From assembly GCA_965263455.1 (NCBI GenBank), contig CBDHHN010000004.1, forward strand, positions 744,001 to 808,000: a stretch of 64,000 nucleotides of DNA, read 5' to 3'. Below, piece by piece: positions 49,681-58,324 of this stretch (within the stretch, counting starts at the first letter, position 1; each line of letters starts with the position of its first letter). This DNA comes from CADEDH01 sp965263455 (GTDB lineage: Bacteria; Actinomycetota; Acidimicrobiia; Acidimicrobiales; SZUA-35). Under the pieces are notes generated by a model. The model did not search any database. It saw nothing but the letters and a program-made list of their open reading frames with translations, and was not told the DNA's origin. The translations under genes and the position numbers were made by a program.

Positions 49681-50898
49681 TCAGGCGGTGGCCAGGGCCG
49701 AACGCTCGAGCACGTGGACGCCGCAGGCCGAGGCCAGGCCGATCACGTGGGCCATGCCGACCTTGGCCCCCTCGATCTGGCGGGGACCGCCTTCGTCGCG
49801 GAGGTGCTGACAGATCTCCCAGATGTTGGCGATGCCGGTGGCCGAGATCGGATGACCCTTCGACTGGAGCCCGCCCGACACGTTGACCGGGAGGCGACCG
49901 TCACGATGGGGCGCACCCGACTTGAAGAAGTCGACGGCGCCACCCTCCTCGCACAGCATCAGGTTGTCGTAGTGGACCAGCTCGGCCGTGGCGAAGCAGT
50001 CGTGCAGCTCGACAAGGTTGAGGTCGTCGGGCCCGACCCCGGACTGCTCGTAGGCCTGGCTGGCGGCGTTGCGGGTCAGGGTGTTGACGTCGGGCAGGAC
50101 CTGGCAGGCCTCCTGCCACGGATCCGAGGTCAGGATCGAAGCCGTGACCTTGACCGCCCGGCGCTGCTGCTCCAGCGACAGCGTCTTGAGCTTCTCGCCG
50201 TTGGTCACCACCGCAGCGGCGGCGCCGTCGCAGTTGGCCGAGCACATGGGCCGGGTGTTGGGGTAGGCGATCATGATGTCGTTCATGATCGTCTCGGCCG
50301 ACATGGCCTTGGTGTAGGCGGCCAGCGGGTTCAGGGTCGAGTGCCCGTGGTTCTTCTCCGAGATCTGGGCGAAGAGCTCGAAGCTGGTGCCGCCGTACTT
50401 GTGGCCGTACTCCATGCCGACCTGGGCGAAGACGCCGGGCATGGTGGCGGTGCCGATGCGGCCGTCGATGTTCTCGACCGCCCCGAACCGACCGGAGGGC
50501 TCGTACACCTTCTCGTCGGACTTGGGCTTGCCGCCCCCACCGAGGAGGCCGGCGCCGGCCAGCTTCTCCACGCCCACGGCCAGGCCCATCTCGCACTCCC
50601 CGGCCTTGACCGCCATGATGGCGGTCCGCAGGGCGGTGGCCCCGGTGGCACAGGCGTTGGACACGTTGTAGACGGGGATGCCGGTCTGGCCCACCTGCTT
50701 CTGGAGCTGCTGGCCGATCGAGCCGGAGCCCATGAGGTTGCCTGCGGCCATGATGCCCATGTCGGCCATGGTCACCCCGCCGTCGTTCAGGGCGCCCTGG
50801 ATGGCTTCGGCCCCCAGGTCGACCACGTCCTTGTCGGGATGCTTGCCGAACTTGGTCATGTGGATGCCGAGGATCCAGATGTCGTCGCTTGCGCTCAT
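49681..50898 (-). CDS. Thiolase family protein (SCP-x/lipid-transfer type)
   Basis: A 405-residue thiolase-fold protein with nucleophile Cys83 in SNACATGATAL, the HDCFATAEL segment, and GGLQSKGHPISATG near the C-terminus. The NWC/HGGG variations place it with SCP2/SCP-x thiolases, which in actinobacteria act in sterol or branched side-chain degradation with a DUF35 partner. Such a DUF35 gene lies directly upstream on the same strand. The ATG at 50898 follows AGGAGC. Confidence 0.9.
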   Translation of the reverse strand: MSASDDIWILGIHMTKFGKHPDKDVVDLGAEAIQGALNDGGVTMADMGIMAAGNLMGSGSIGQQLQKQVGQTGIPVYNVSNACATGATALRTAIMAVKAGECEMGLAVGVEKLAGAGLLGGGGKPKSDEKVYEPSGRFGAVENIDGRIGTATMPGVFAQVGMEYGHKYGGTSFELFAQISEKNHGHSTLNPLAAYTKAMSAETIMNDIMIAYPNTRPMCSANCDGAAAAVVTNGEKLKTLSLEQQRRAVKVTASILTSDPWQEACQVLPDVNTLTRNAASQAYEQSGVGPDDLNLVELHDCFATAELVHYDNLMLCEEGGAVDFFKSGAPHRDGRLPVNVSGGLQSKGHPISATGIANIWEICQHLRDEGGPRQIEGAKVGMAHVIGLASACGVHVLERSALATA

Positions 50899-50982
50899 GG
50901 TGTTGCTCCTAGTCCTTGCGGGAGTTCTCGGGGTTCTCGGTCGGTCAGGTCGAATCGGTCGGCCGGTCGGCGGCAGGGGGCC

Positions 50983-51390
50983 TCAGGATGCGGGCTCGTA
51001 GCCGAAGCCGATGGCCTCGGTGCCGTTGTCGTCGGTACCCATCGAATAGGTGGCCAGGCGGACCGGCATGCCCAGGCTGACGTGATCGGGGTCGGGCTCG
51101 GTGTTGATGACGTTGCCCCGGACGCTGGTGCCGTCGCTGGTCTCGATCACGCCGGCCACGAAGGGGGTCTTCACCCCGGGGGCGGCGTGGGCCACGATGG
51201 TGAACGAACGGAGGATCCCGTCGTTGGGAATCGCCACCGTGCTGAACTCGGTGGCGAAGCAGGCGGCGCAGGCGTTGCGCCGGTCGAAATAGCGGGCCCC
51301 GCAGGCATTGCATTGCCACGCCTGCAGATGGGGCTCGTCGCCCAGAACCAGGTAGTCGACGAGTGGTACCTGCGCTGCTACGTCACTCAC
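50983..51390 (-). CDS. Zn-ribbon/OB-fold (DUF35) protein
   Basis: A 135-residue protein with a rubredoxin-like zinc ribbon, CNAC at 27-30 and CAAC at 41-44, followed by an OB-fold (ILRSFTIVAHAAPGVKTPFVAGVIE). DUF35 proteins pair with thiolase-fold proteins and present acyl-CoA, as in ChsH2/Ltp2 complexes. Its position 84 nt before the thiolase gene fits that partnership. The GTG at 51390 is chosen because homology starts there; GGGA lies about 10 nt upstream. Confidence 0.88.
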   Translation of the reverse strand: MSDVAAQVPLVDYLVLGDEPHLQAWQCNACGARYFDRRNACAACFATEFSTVAIPNDGILRSFTIVAHAAPGVKTPFVAGVIETSDGTSVRGNVINTEPDPDHVSLGMPVRLATYSMGTDDNGTEAIGFGYEPAS

Positions 51391-51604
51391 GGATCGGGGT
51401 TCCCTTCTGTCCTCGCCCCGGCCCTCCCGCCGAGGCGAGGCGCGGGTCGGGGCAGTTGCCGAATCGAGACTCAGCTTCCCACACGCCGGGCCCACCCCAC
51501 CAATGGGGTACCCCGGCCACGGAGTCGATCGGTACCGCCGTCGTGACCTAGCGTTGGCCGGGCGGAGGGGGACCGCAGCGGGCCACCGCGAGAGGAGCAC
51601 GGCC

Positions 51605-53311
51605 ATGCACGATCTGGTGATCACCGACGGGACCATCGTCGACGGGACGGGGGCCGACCCCCGACCGGGTGACGTCGCCATCAACGACGGCGTCATCACC
51701 GCCATCGGCGACCTGAAGGGGGAACGAGCGAACCGCACCATCGATGCCGAGGGCCACATCGTGTCGCCCGGCTTCGTCGACGTCCACACCCACATGGACG
51801 CCCAGATCGCCTGGGACCCTCTGGGCGAGTGCTCGTGCTTCCACGGGGTGACGACGGCCGTGATGGGCAACTGCGGCTTCACCCTGGCCCCGGTCCGCTC
51901 CGATGCGCGCCACCTCGTGGTCCGCAACCTGGAACGGGCCGAGGACATCGCGGCCGAAGCCATGGCGGCCGGCATCGACTGGAGCTGGGAGACCTTCCCC
52001 GAGTATCTGGACTTCGTCGACCGGACCCCCAAGGGCATCAACTACGCCGGGTACGTCGGCCACTCGGCCCTGCGGACCTGGGCCATGGGCGAGCGGGCCT
52101 TCACCGAGGAGGCCACCGACGACGACCTGACCCTCATGATCGACCACGTGACCGAGTCGCTCCGGGCCGGGGCCATCGGCTTCACCACCTCGATCTCGGT
52201 CAACCACGAGACGTCCGACGACCGCCCGGTGGCCAGCCGCCTGTCGACCCGGGCCGAGATCGATGCCATCGTCGGGGCCATGGGTCGCCTGGGGGCCGGG
52301 ATCTTCGAACTGGCCCACCACCGCGACCTCCGGTCCCGGGATCCGGAGAAGCGGGAGTCCTACATCTCGTGGCTGGTCGAGCTGGGGGCCCGCACCGGTG
52401 TGCCCATCACCTACGGGATGCTGGCCGCCGGCACCGAGGACCATCATTGGAAGCCGGTGGTCGACCTGCTGGAGCGGATCAATGCCGCCGGGGGTACGTC
52501 GTGGGCCCAGGTCCACACCCGCCAGTTCGGGGTGCTGCTGTCGTTCCTGACCCGGCTGCCGTTCGACAACCTGCCGCTGTGGTCGGAACTGCGGACCAGG
52601 CCCCTCGACGAGCAGCGCCGGGCCCTGGCCGACCCCGCCACCCGCGGCGCCCTCGTCGACGCCGCCGAGAACGGCGACTACGGCCGGGCCATCGGGGCCG
52701 AGGCCCGCAAGCCCGATTGGGACCACGTCTATCCCCTGACCGCCGGGCTCCCCCCGTACCGCTCGATCACCGAGATCGCCGCCCAGCGGGGGGTGAGCCC
52801 CATGGAGGCGTTCTGCGCCGAGGCCCTAGCCGGCGACCTGGAGTCGTTCTTCATCCAGGCTGCGGCCAACCAGGACCAGGACATCGTGTTGGAGATGATG
52901 CGCCACCCGCACGCCATCCCGACCTTCAGCGACTCCGGCGCCCACGTCAGCCAGATCATGGACTCCTCGCTCCAGACCCACCTGCTGGGCCACTGGGTCC
53001 GCAACCGGGAGGCCTTCACGGTCGCCGAGGCCGTCAACGCCATCACCAAGACCCCGGCCGACGCCTGGGGCTTCACCGACCGGGGGGTCCTGGCCGAGGG
53101 CAAGGCGGCCGACGTGAACGTGTTCGACCTGGCCACCATCAGTCCCGACCTGCCCGAGTTGGTCCACGACCTCCCCGGCGGGGCTCGACGCCTCCGTCAG
53201 ACGGCAACCGGGTTCAAGGCGACCATCGTCAACGGCCAGGTCCTGATGGATGAGGGTCAGGCCACCGGGGTGACCCCGGGCCGCCTCCTACGGGGACCGT
53301 TGGCCCGATGA
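51605..53311 (+). CDS. N-acyl-D-amino-acid deacylase family amidohydrolase
   Basis: The 568-residue protein is an amidohydrolase-3 family member related to D-aminoacylases. It begins with the small beta-domain (LVITDGTIVDGTGADPRPGDVAI), has metal HTHMD after GFVDVHTH, the Cys-region GVTTAVMGNCGFTLAP, and DSGAHVSQIMD with the late Asp. It could hydrolyse N-acyl-D-amino acids, though many homologues are misannotated. It overlaps the MaoC gene by 4 nt, an odd pairing with acyl-CoA genes that hints at a CoA-linked amide substrate. The ATG has AGAGGAG upstream. Confidence 0.85.
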   Translation: MHDLVITDGTIVDGTGADPRPGDVAINDGVITAIGDLKGERANRTIDAEGHIVSPGFVDVHTHMDAQIAWDPLGECSCFHGVTTAVMGNCGFTLAPVRSDARHLVVRNLERAEDIAAEAMAAGIDWSWETFPEYLDFVDRTPKGINYAGYVGHSALRTWAMGERAFTEEATDDDLTLMIDHVTESLRAGAIGFTTSISVNHETSDDRPVASRLSTRAEIDAIVGAMGRLGAGIFELAHHRDLRSRDPEKRESYISWLVELGARTGVPITYGMLAAGTEDHHWKPVVDLLERINAAGGTSWAQVHTRQFGVLLSFLTRLPFDNLPLWSELRTRPLDEQRRALADPATRGALVDAAENGDYGRAIGAEARKPDWDHVYPLTAGLPPYRSITEIAAQRGVSPMEAFCAEALAGDLESFFIQAAANQDQDIVLEMMRHPHAIPTFSDSGAHVSQIMDSSLQTHLLGHWVRNREAFTVAEAVNAITKTPADAWGFTDRGVLAEGKAADVNVFDLATISPDLPELVHDLPGGARRLRQTATGFKATIVNGQVLMDEGQATGVTPGRLLRGPLAR

Positions 53312-54243
53312 CCTGGCCCCAGCCACTGCACACCGTCGACGGGCCCCTCTCCCCCGCCCGGGTCGAGGGCGCGGCCGCCGGCATGGGCGACCATGGCCCG
53401 GCCACCCGGGACCTGATCGAGTCGGGCACCCTGTCGCCCGATCAGCTGTGCGGGATGACGCTGTTCCTGCTGGCCCGACAGCGGGCGGCGGCCCCGGCAG
53501 CGTCCGGGCCCGGACCGTCGGGGCGGACCAAGGCTTCACCCATCGAGGGTGGGGTGTGGGTGCGGGAGCAGTTCACCATCCACCGACCGCTGTCCCGCAC
53601 CGACCCCTTCTCGGTCGAGGGGGCCTCGACCGGGCGCTTCGTCCGCAAGGGACGCCGCTACGGGGTGACCACCTCACGGACCCGGGACTCGGCCGGCAAC
53701 CACGTCACCACCAACCTGACGTGTGGTCTGCTCTCGTACCGGGCCGACGCCGGCGACGACCAGGTCGAGGGCCAGCATCTGGACAACACCCCGGCCCCCC
53801 AGGTCGACGATCCGCAGGCCATCCGCAATCCGCACCTCGACGCCCTGGCCGCGGTCGAGGCCGGACAGGTCTTCGGAGGAGAACCGATGATGCTGTCGCT
53901 GGCCATGATGGCGGCCCGCGACACCGAGAACCCCGACAACCCGATCCACTCCGACCCGGAGGCGGCCAAGGCCGCAGGCCTGGCCGTCCCCATCGCCGGG
54001 GGCTCGCACGTGTTGTCATTCGCCCTCGAGCCGTTGCTGGCCGCGTGGGGCCCACACGCACTCCACCACGGTGCGCACTTCGACGTCCGTTGGCGGGCGC
54101 CGACCGAGGCCGGGGCCGAGATCGTGCCCCGGGCCGTGGTCGCCGCGGCCGACGACGGGCGTCTCACCATCGAGGTGTCGGTCACCCTGGGCTCGGGGGT
54201 GACGGCCCTCACCGGCACCGTCACCGTGCCCCGAACCCGATGA
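53308..54243 (+). CDS. MaoC-like double hot-dog dehydratase
   Basis: A 311-residue protein with two hot-dog halves. The C-terminal half carries the hydratase motif: Asp/Asn-NPIHSDPEAAKAAGLAVPIAGGSH, including the catalytic Asp-His arrangement. MaoC proteins hydrate trans-2-enoyl-CoA; some act on modified acyl chains. It is coupled on both sides (4-nt overlaps with the deacylase and CoA-transferase genes). No FAS gene is near, so an acyl-CoA rather than ACP substrate is likely. Confidence 0.85.
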   Translation: MTWPQPLHTVDGPLSPARVEGAAAGMGDHGPATRDLIESGTLSPDQLCGMTLFLLARQRAAAPAASGPGPSGRTKASPIEGGVWVREQFTIHRPLSRTDPFSVEGASTGRFVRKGRRYGVTTSRTRDSAGNHVTTNLTCGLLSYRADAGDDQVEGQHLDNTPAPQVDDPQAIRNPHLDALAAVEAGQVFGGEPMMLSLAMMAARDTENPDNPIHSDPEAAKAAGLAVPIAGGSHVLSFALEPLLAAWGPHALHHGAHFDVRWRAPTEAGAEIVPRAVVAAADDGRLTIEVSVTLGSGVTALTGTVTVPRTR

Positions 54244-56684
54244 GCGACACCGCTCCCCTGGCCGGGATCCGCGTTCTGGACCTGGCCGACCGTTCGGCCG
54301 CCCTCGGTGGTCGCCTGCTGGCCGACCTGGGAGCCGAGGTCATCCTGGTGGAGCCTCCGGCCGGCAATCCGATCCGACACCTGGCCCCGTTCCTGGACGG
54401 TGTGGCCGAGCCGGAGGCCTCGACCGCCCATCAGTACTTCTCGGCCGGGAAGCGATCGGTCGTGCTCGACCTCGACGACGGGTCGGACCGGGATCGGTTC
54501 CTCGATCTGGTGGCCACCGCCGATGCCGTGATCGACACCGCTCGGCCCGGCCGCCTCGACGATCTCGACCTGGGCCACGATCGGCTGCGGGCCGCCCGAC
54601 CCGACCTGGTCCAGGTGTCGGTCACCCCCTTCGGTCGCGACACACCATGGCGGGACCGGCTGGCCACCGACCTGGTGGCCTGTGCCGCCGGGGGTCTGGT
54701 CTGGGTGTCGGGTGAACCCAAGGGGACCCCGGTCCATGGTGCCGCCGACCCGGCCCACTCGATGGCGGGGCTGATCGCCGCGTCCTCGACCATGCTGGCC
54801 CTCACCGCCCGCCGGCTGGGCAACCACGACACCGGCACCCACATCGACGTCTCCCTCCAGGAGGCGGCGGTCATGACGGTGATGCAGACCGGCAACCCGA
54901 CCCAGTGGGTGTGGCACGGCACCATCCCCCGCCGACCCGGTCTGTCGGCCGTGCTCAACTGTGCCGATGGCGGCCACGTGGCCCTGTTGCTCCGGCCCGA
55001 TCGGTTCGACAACTTCCTGGCCTGGTGTGACGAGGTCGGCGTCGAGCACGCGATGACGTCGGACGACTGGGAGTGGTCGATGCTGTCGGCCCCCCGGGCC
55101 GGCAATCCGGTCATCGCCGCCACCCGGGCGCTGGGAGCCAAGCTGAGCCGCGACGATTTTGCCGCCGGGGCCCTGGAGGCCGACATGGTCTGTCTCCCCG
55201 TGCTCGGGTTCGACGACCTGGAACGTCACGAGCAGTATCTGATCAACCATCAGTTCGTCGACGTGCCCCACCCCGGCCTGGGCCGGGATCTGGGTTTCGT
55301 CCGCTCCCCCGTCGACGAGGTGGCCGACGTTCCCCCGCTCCGCCCGGCCCCCCTGCTCGGCGCCGATCAACACCTGGTGCCCGAGTCGACCGAACCCGGA
55401 GCCGCCGCGGCGGCCCGGGGCCCCGCCCCCGTCGGCACCGATGCCCCACCGGCCTGGCCCGATCCGGCCACGGCCCTGGACGGCCTGCGGGTGGTGGATC
55501 TGACCTGGGTCCTGGCCGGCCCCATCGGGACCCGGATCCTGGCCGCCTACGGGGCCGAGGTGGTCCGCGTCGAGTCCTCGACCAAACCGGACTCGATGCG
55601 GAGCCAGATCGGACCGGAAGGGGTGCCCGACCCCGACCTGGGCGGCCTGTTCAACACCGTCAACGCCGGAAAGCTGTCGCTGGCCATCGATCTCAGCGCC
55701 GCCGACGGTCTGGCCGCGTTGGAACGGCTGATCGCCACCGCCGACGTCGTGATCAACAACTTCCGGCCCGGGGCCATGGACCGCATGGGCCTCGGCTACG
55801 AGCGGCTCCGGGAGCTGCGGGACGACGTGATCCTGGTCAACCTGCCGGGCGCCCACCGGGATGGTCCGTGGGCGGTGCGGTCGAGCATGGGCAACATCCT
55901 GATGGCGGCCTCGGGGTTCAACCTGCTCACGGGATTCCCCCACGAACGCCCCCGGGGGATCGGCATCGCCTACCCCGACTTCACCACCCCCCACCTCATG
56001 GTGGCGGCCCTCCTGGCCGCCCTACGCCATCGTGAGCGCACCGGACGGGGCCAGGAGATCCACCTGACCCAGCTGACCGGGCTCGTCTCCCTCATGGGAG
56101 CCGAGTGGATGGACTACCGGGCCGGCGGTCGGGTGCCCGAGCGCCGGGCCAACCGGGACCCCAACCACTGCCCCCACGGGGTCTACCCGACCCGGGGCTC
56201 CGACCACAGCGACGACGAGTGGGTGGCCGTCGCCGTGTCGAGCGACGAGCAGTGGGTCGCCCTGTGCCGGGCCATCGACCGAGCCGACCTGGTCGACGAC
56301 GACCGCTTCGCCCGCCACCCCGGTCGCAAGGCCAACGAGGACGCCGTCGACGAGGCGGTGGCGGCCTGGACCAGGGGTCGCGACAAGTGGGAGGTTGCCG
56401 ATCGGCTGCAGGCGGCGGGGGTGGCGGCGGCGCCGGTCGAGCACGTGGCCGACACCTACGAGCGGGACCCGCAGCTCCGCCACCACTACCAGCTGGTCCG
56501 CCAGCCCTCGGCCCCCGACCTCGACATCCCCATCGACCGGGAACCGGCTCGCTGGCGCGGCCACGACCATCGTCTGGTTCGGGCTCCCGGCCTGGGCGAG
56601 CACAACGAGTACGTCCTGACCGAGCTGGCCGGGCTCCCGACCGAGGAGTACCTGCGCCTGGTGCTCGACGGCACCCTGGGCTGA
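54240..56684 (+). CDS. Tandem family III (CaiB/BaiF) CoA-transferase fusion
   Basis: An 814-residue protein made of two CaiB/BaiF CoA-transferase copies, about 1-400 and 410-814, each beginning with the same strand (LAGIRVLDLADRSAALGGRLLADLGAEV and LDGLRVVDLTWVLAGPIGTRILAAYGAEVV). Family III enzymes move CoA between carboxylic acids through an aspartyl anhydride. The first half has an Asp in position (Asp144 of ATDLVACAAGG); the second half reads SMGNILMAASG there, with Gly in place of Asp. One half may therefore be structural or substrate-binding. Its ATG overlaps the MaoC stop (ATGA). Confidence 0.88.
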   Translation: MSDTAPLAGIRVLDLADRSAALGGRLLADLGAEVILVEPPAGNPIRHLAPFLDGVAEPEASTAHQYFSAGKRSVVLDLDDGSDRDRFLDLVATADAVIDTARPGRLDDLDLGHDRLRAARPDLVQVSVTPFGRDTPWRDRLATDLVACAAGGLVWVSGEPKGTPVHGAADPAHSMAGLIAASSTMLALTARRLGNHDTGTHIDVSLQEAAVMTVMQTGNPTQWVWHGTIPRRPGLSAVLNCADGGHVALLLRPDRFDNFLAWCDEVGVEHAMTSDDWEWSMLSAPRAGNPVIAATRALGAKLSRDDFAAGALEADMVCLPVLGFDDLERHEQYLINHQFVDVPHPGLGRDLGFVRSPVDEVADVPPLRPAPLLGADQHLVPESTEPGAAAAARGPAPVGTDAPPAWPDPATALDGLRVVDLTWVLAGPIGTRILAAYGAEVVRVESSTKPDSMRSQIGPEGVPDPDLGGLFNTVNAGKLSLAIDLSAADGLAALERLIATADVVINNFRPGAMDRMGLGYERLRELRDDVILVNLPGAHRDGPWAVRSSMGNILMAASGFNLLTGFPHERPRGIGIAYPDFTTPHLMVAALLAALRHRERTGRGQEIHLTQLTGLVSLMGAEWMDYRAGGRVPERRANRDPNHCPHGVYPTRGSDHSDDEWVAVAVSSDEQWVALCRAIDRADLVDDDRFARHPGRKANEDAVDEAVAAWTRGRDKWEVADRLQAAGVAAAPVEHVADTYERDPQLRHHYQLVRQPSAPDLDIPIDREPARWRGHDHRLVRAPGLGEHNEYVLTELAGLPTEEYLRLVLDGTLG

Positions 56685-56701
56685 CCGGCGCCCGGACCGG
56701 C

Positions 56702-57655
56702 TCAGGCCGCGGCGGCGCCCGCCGTCCGGCGGCGTCGATGCTCGCTCGGGCTGACGCCCCGGACCCGTTTGAACGCGGCGCTCAGGGCGTAGGGGCTGCC
56801 GTAGCCGACCTTGGCCGCCACCGATCCCACCGTCTCGTCCGGTTGGCACAGGAGGTCGGCGGCAAGGGTGAGGCGCCAGTTGGTCAGGAACGTCATCGGC
56901 GGCTCGCCCACCACGTCGGTGAACCGGCGGGCCAGGGCCGCTCGCGACAGGCCGGCCCGGGCCGCCAGGTCGGCCACCGACCACGGCCGGGCCGGCTCCC
57001 GGTGCATGGCCTGCAGCAACGGTCCGATCACCGGGTCATGCCCGGCCCGGAACCAGGCCGGCGCCTCATCGGCGTTGGTCGTGAACCAGGTCCGCACCAC
57101 CGACAGCACCACCAGATCCAGGAGCCGGTCGACGATGGCGTCCTGGCCGGGCAGGTCCCGGCCCGCCTCCTCGACCAGGACCGGGAGCAGCGGGGCCTCC
57201 CACTCCTCGGGGGTCAGGTGGACCAGGGGCGGGAGGGCCCCGAGCAGACGGCGACCGATCTCGGTGTCGATGTGGTAGGTACCGATCAGCATCCGGGTCC
57301 CCCCGTCGGGATCGTTGCCCCAGGTCCGGGGGCCGAGGAGCCAGGCCGCGGCCAGATCGTCGCCGCCGACGGTCCGGCACACCTGATCCGGCCCGACCAC
57401 CACCTGGGGCGGGGCCGAGGCCCGATCGGCCAAGGCGTAGTGGTCGGGGCCCTTGACCAGCACCACCGATCCCTCGGCCACCTCGACCGGCCGGTCGCCG
57501 TCGAACCAGAACCAACCCGAGCCCTGCAGCATGGCCATCAGCGTCAGGGGGGCCTCGTCCTCGATCCGGAACGACCAGGGCGACCCGAGCAGGGCATGGA
57601 GCACGAAGGCCCCGCGGGCCCGGGGATCGCCGAACACGCCGGCCAGAGGATCCAT
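56702..57655 (-). CDS. AraC family transcriptional regulator
   Basis: A 317-residue protein with an N-terminal cupin-like sensing domain (GSGWFWFDGDRPVEVAEGSVVLVKGPDHY) and a C-terminal AraC double helix-turn-helix (SVADLAARAGLSRAALARRFTDVVG and SVAAKVGYGSPYALSAAFKRVRGVSPSEHRR), resembling the cupin_6 group. It probably responds to a small effector. The ATG at 57655 is set by a TAGCGT box 7 nt upstream. It is divergent from the PPOX flavoprotein gene, a likely target. Confidence 0.92.
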   Translation of the reverse strand: MDPLAGVFGDPRARGAFVLHALLGSPWSFRIEDEAPLTLMAMLQGSGWFWFDGDRPVEVAEGSVVLVKGPDHYALADRASAPPQVVVGPDQVCRTVGGDDLAAAWLLGPRTWGNDPDGGTRMLIGTYHIDTEIGRRLLGALPPLVHLTPEEWEAPLLPVLVEEAGRDLPGQDAIVDRLLDLVVLSVVRTWFTTNADEAPAWFRAGHDPVIGPLLQAMHREPARPWSVADLAARAGLSRAALARRFTDVVGEPPMTFLTNWRLTLAADLLCQPDETVGSVAAKVGYGSPYALSAAFKRVRGVSPSEHRRRRTAGAAAA

Positions 57656-57662
57656 GGGGACC

Positions 57663-57668
57663 ACGCTA
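57663..57668 (-). promoter_or_regulatory. Putative -10 box of the AraC gene
   Basis: TAGCGT ends 7 nt before the ATG at 57655 and rules out an upstream GTG at 57664 as start. Confidence 0.45.
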
Positions 57669-57757
57669 GTCGACCTCGACGGCGGACCTCAGCCCGATCT
57701 GGACGATCGCGTATGGATGAGCGGGTCTGACCCATGGAGGCGCTCTCGACCTCGTCG

Positions 57758-57763
57758 TACGGT
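57758..57763 (+). promoter_or_regulatory. Putative -10 box of the PPOX gene (leaderless)
   Basis: TACGGT sits exactly at -12 to -7 of the ATG at 57770. It excludes the in-frame ATG at 57734. Confidence 0.5.
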
Positions 57764-57769
57764 TCCGAC

Positions 57770-58309
57770 ATGAGCAACGCACCGACCACCTCCCACCCGC
57801 ACCCAACCCCGCGCTCCGGCCCGTCGTGGCGGCCCGATCCCGATGCCGTGGTCCGAGCCGTCACCCGCCGATCGTTCGCCACCCTGGCCACCGCCTCGGC
57901 CACGGGCCGACCTCACGTCGCCGGCATCCTCTACCGCTGGCACGAGGGCAGCCTCTACGTGAGCACCCTGCGGACGAGCCGCAAGGCGGTCAACATCGAG
58001 GCCCGACCCGAGGTCGCGGTCACCGTGCCCGTCCGGCGCCTCCCGGTCGGTCCGCCCTCGACCGTGCAGTTCCAGGGGCGGGCCGAGGTCCTGGCCTCCG
58101 ACGGACCCGAGATCGGCGCCCTGGTCGCCAGCGGCGCCATCGACGCCATCACCGGACACGGCGAACTCGACCTCCCCGACGGGTGCTTCCTGCGCATCAC
58201 GCCAAGCCGTCGGCTGGTGACCTACGGCCTCGGCATGTCGCTGTGGACCCTCATCCGCCATCCCCTGGAGGCGGGCGGCGTCGTCGAACTGCCGACCCCG
58301 CGACCCTGA
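57770..58309 (+). CDS. Pyridoxamine 5'-phosphate oxidase-like flavoprotein (PPOX/F420)
   Basis: A 179-residue split-barrel protein of the PPOX family: SFATLATASATGRPHVAGILYRWHEGSLYVST followed by RKAVNIEARPEVAVTV and VQFQGRAEVL. Actinobacterial members bind FMN, F420 or heme and reduce diverse substrates; which cofactor applies here is not visible. A proline-rich N-terminus of about 30 residues precedes the fold. Start choice rests on the TACGGT box at -12. Confidence 0.85.
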   Translation: MSNAPTTSHPHPTPRSGPSWRPDPDAVVRAVTRRSFATLATASATGRPHVAGILYRWHEGSLYVSTLRTSRKAVNIEARPEVAVTVPVRRLPVGPPSTVQFQGRAEVLASDGPEIGALVASGAIDAITGHGELDLPDGCFLRITPSRRLVTYGLGMSLWTLIRHPLEAGGVVELPTPRP

Positions 58310-58324
58310 GGCCTCTCGCCCCGT

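Noticed and set aside
53658..55994. 778-residue open frame on the minus strand
   Set aside because: It is a shadow of the deacylase/MaoC/CoA-transferase operon caused by high third-position G+C; its sequence is Gly/His/Val-rich without domains.
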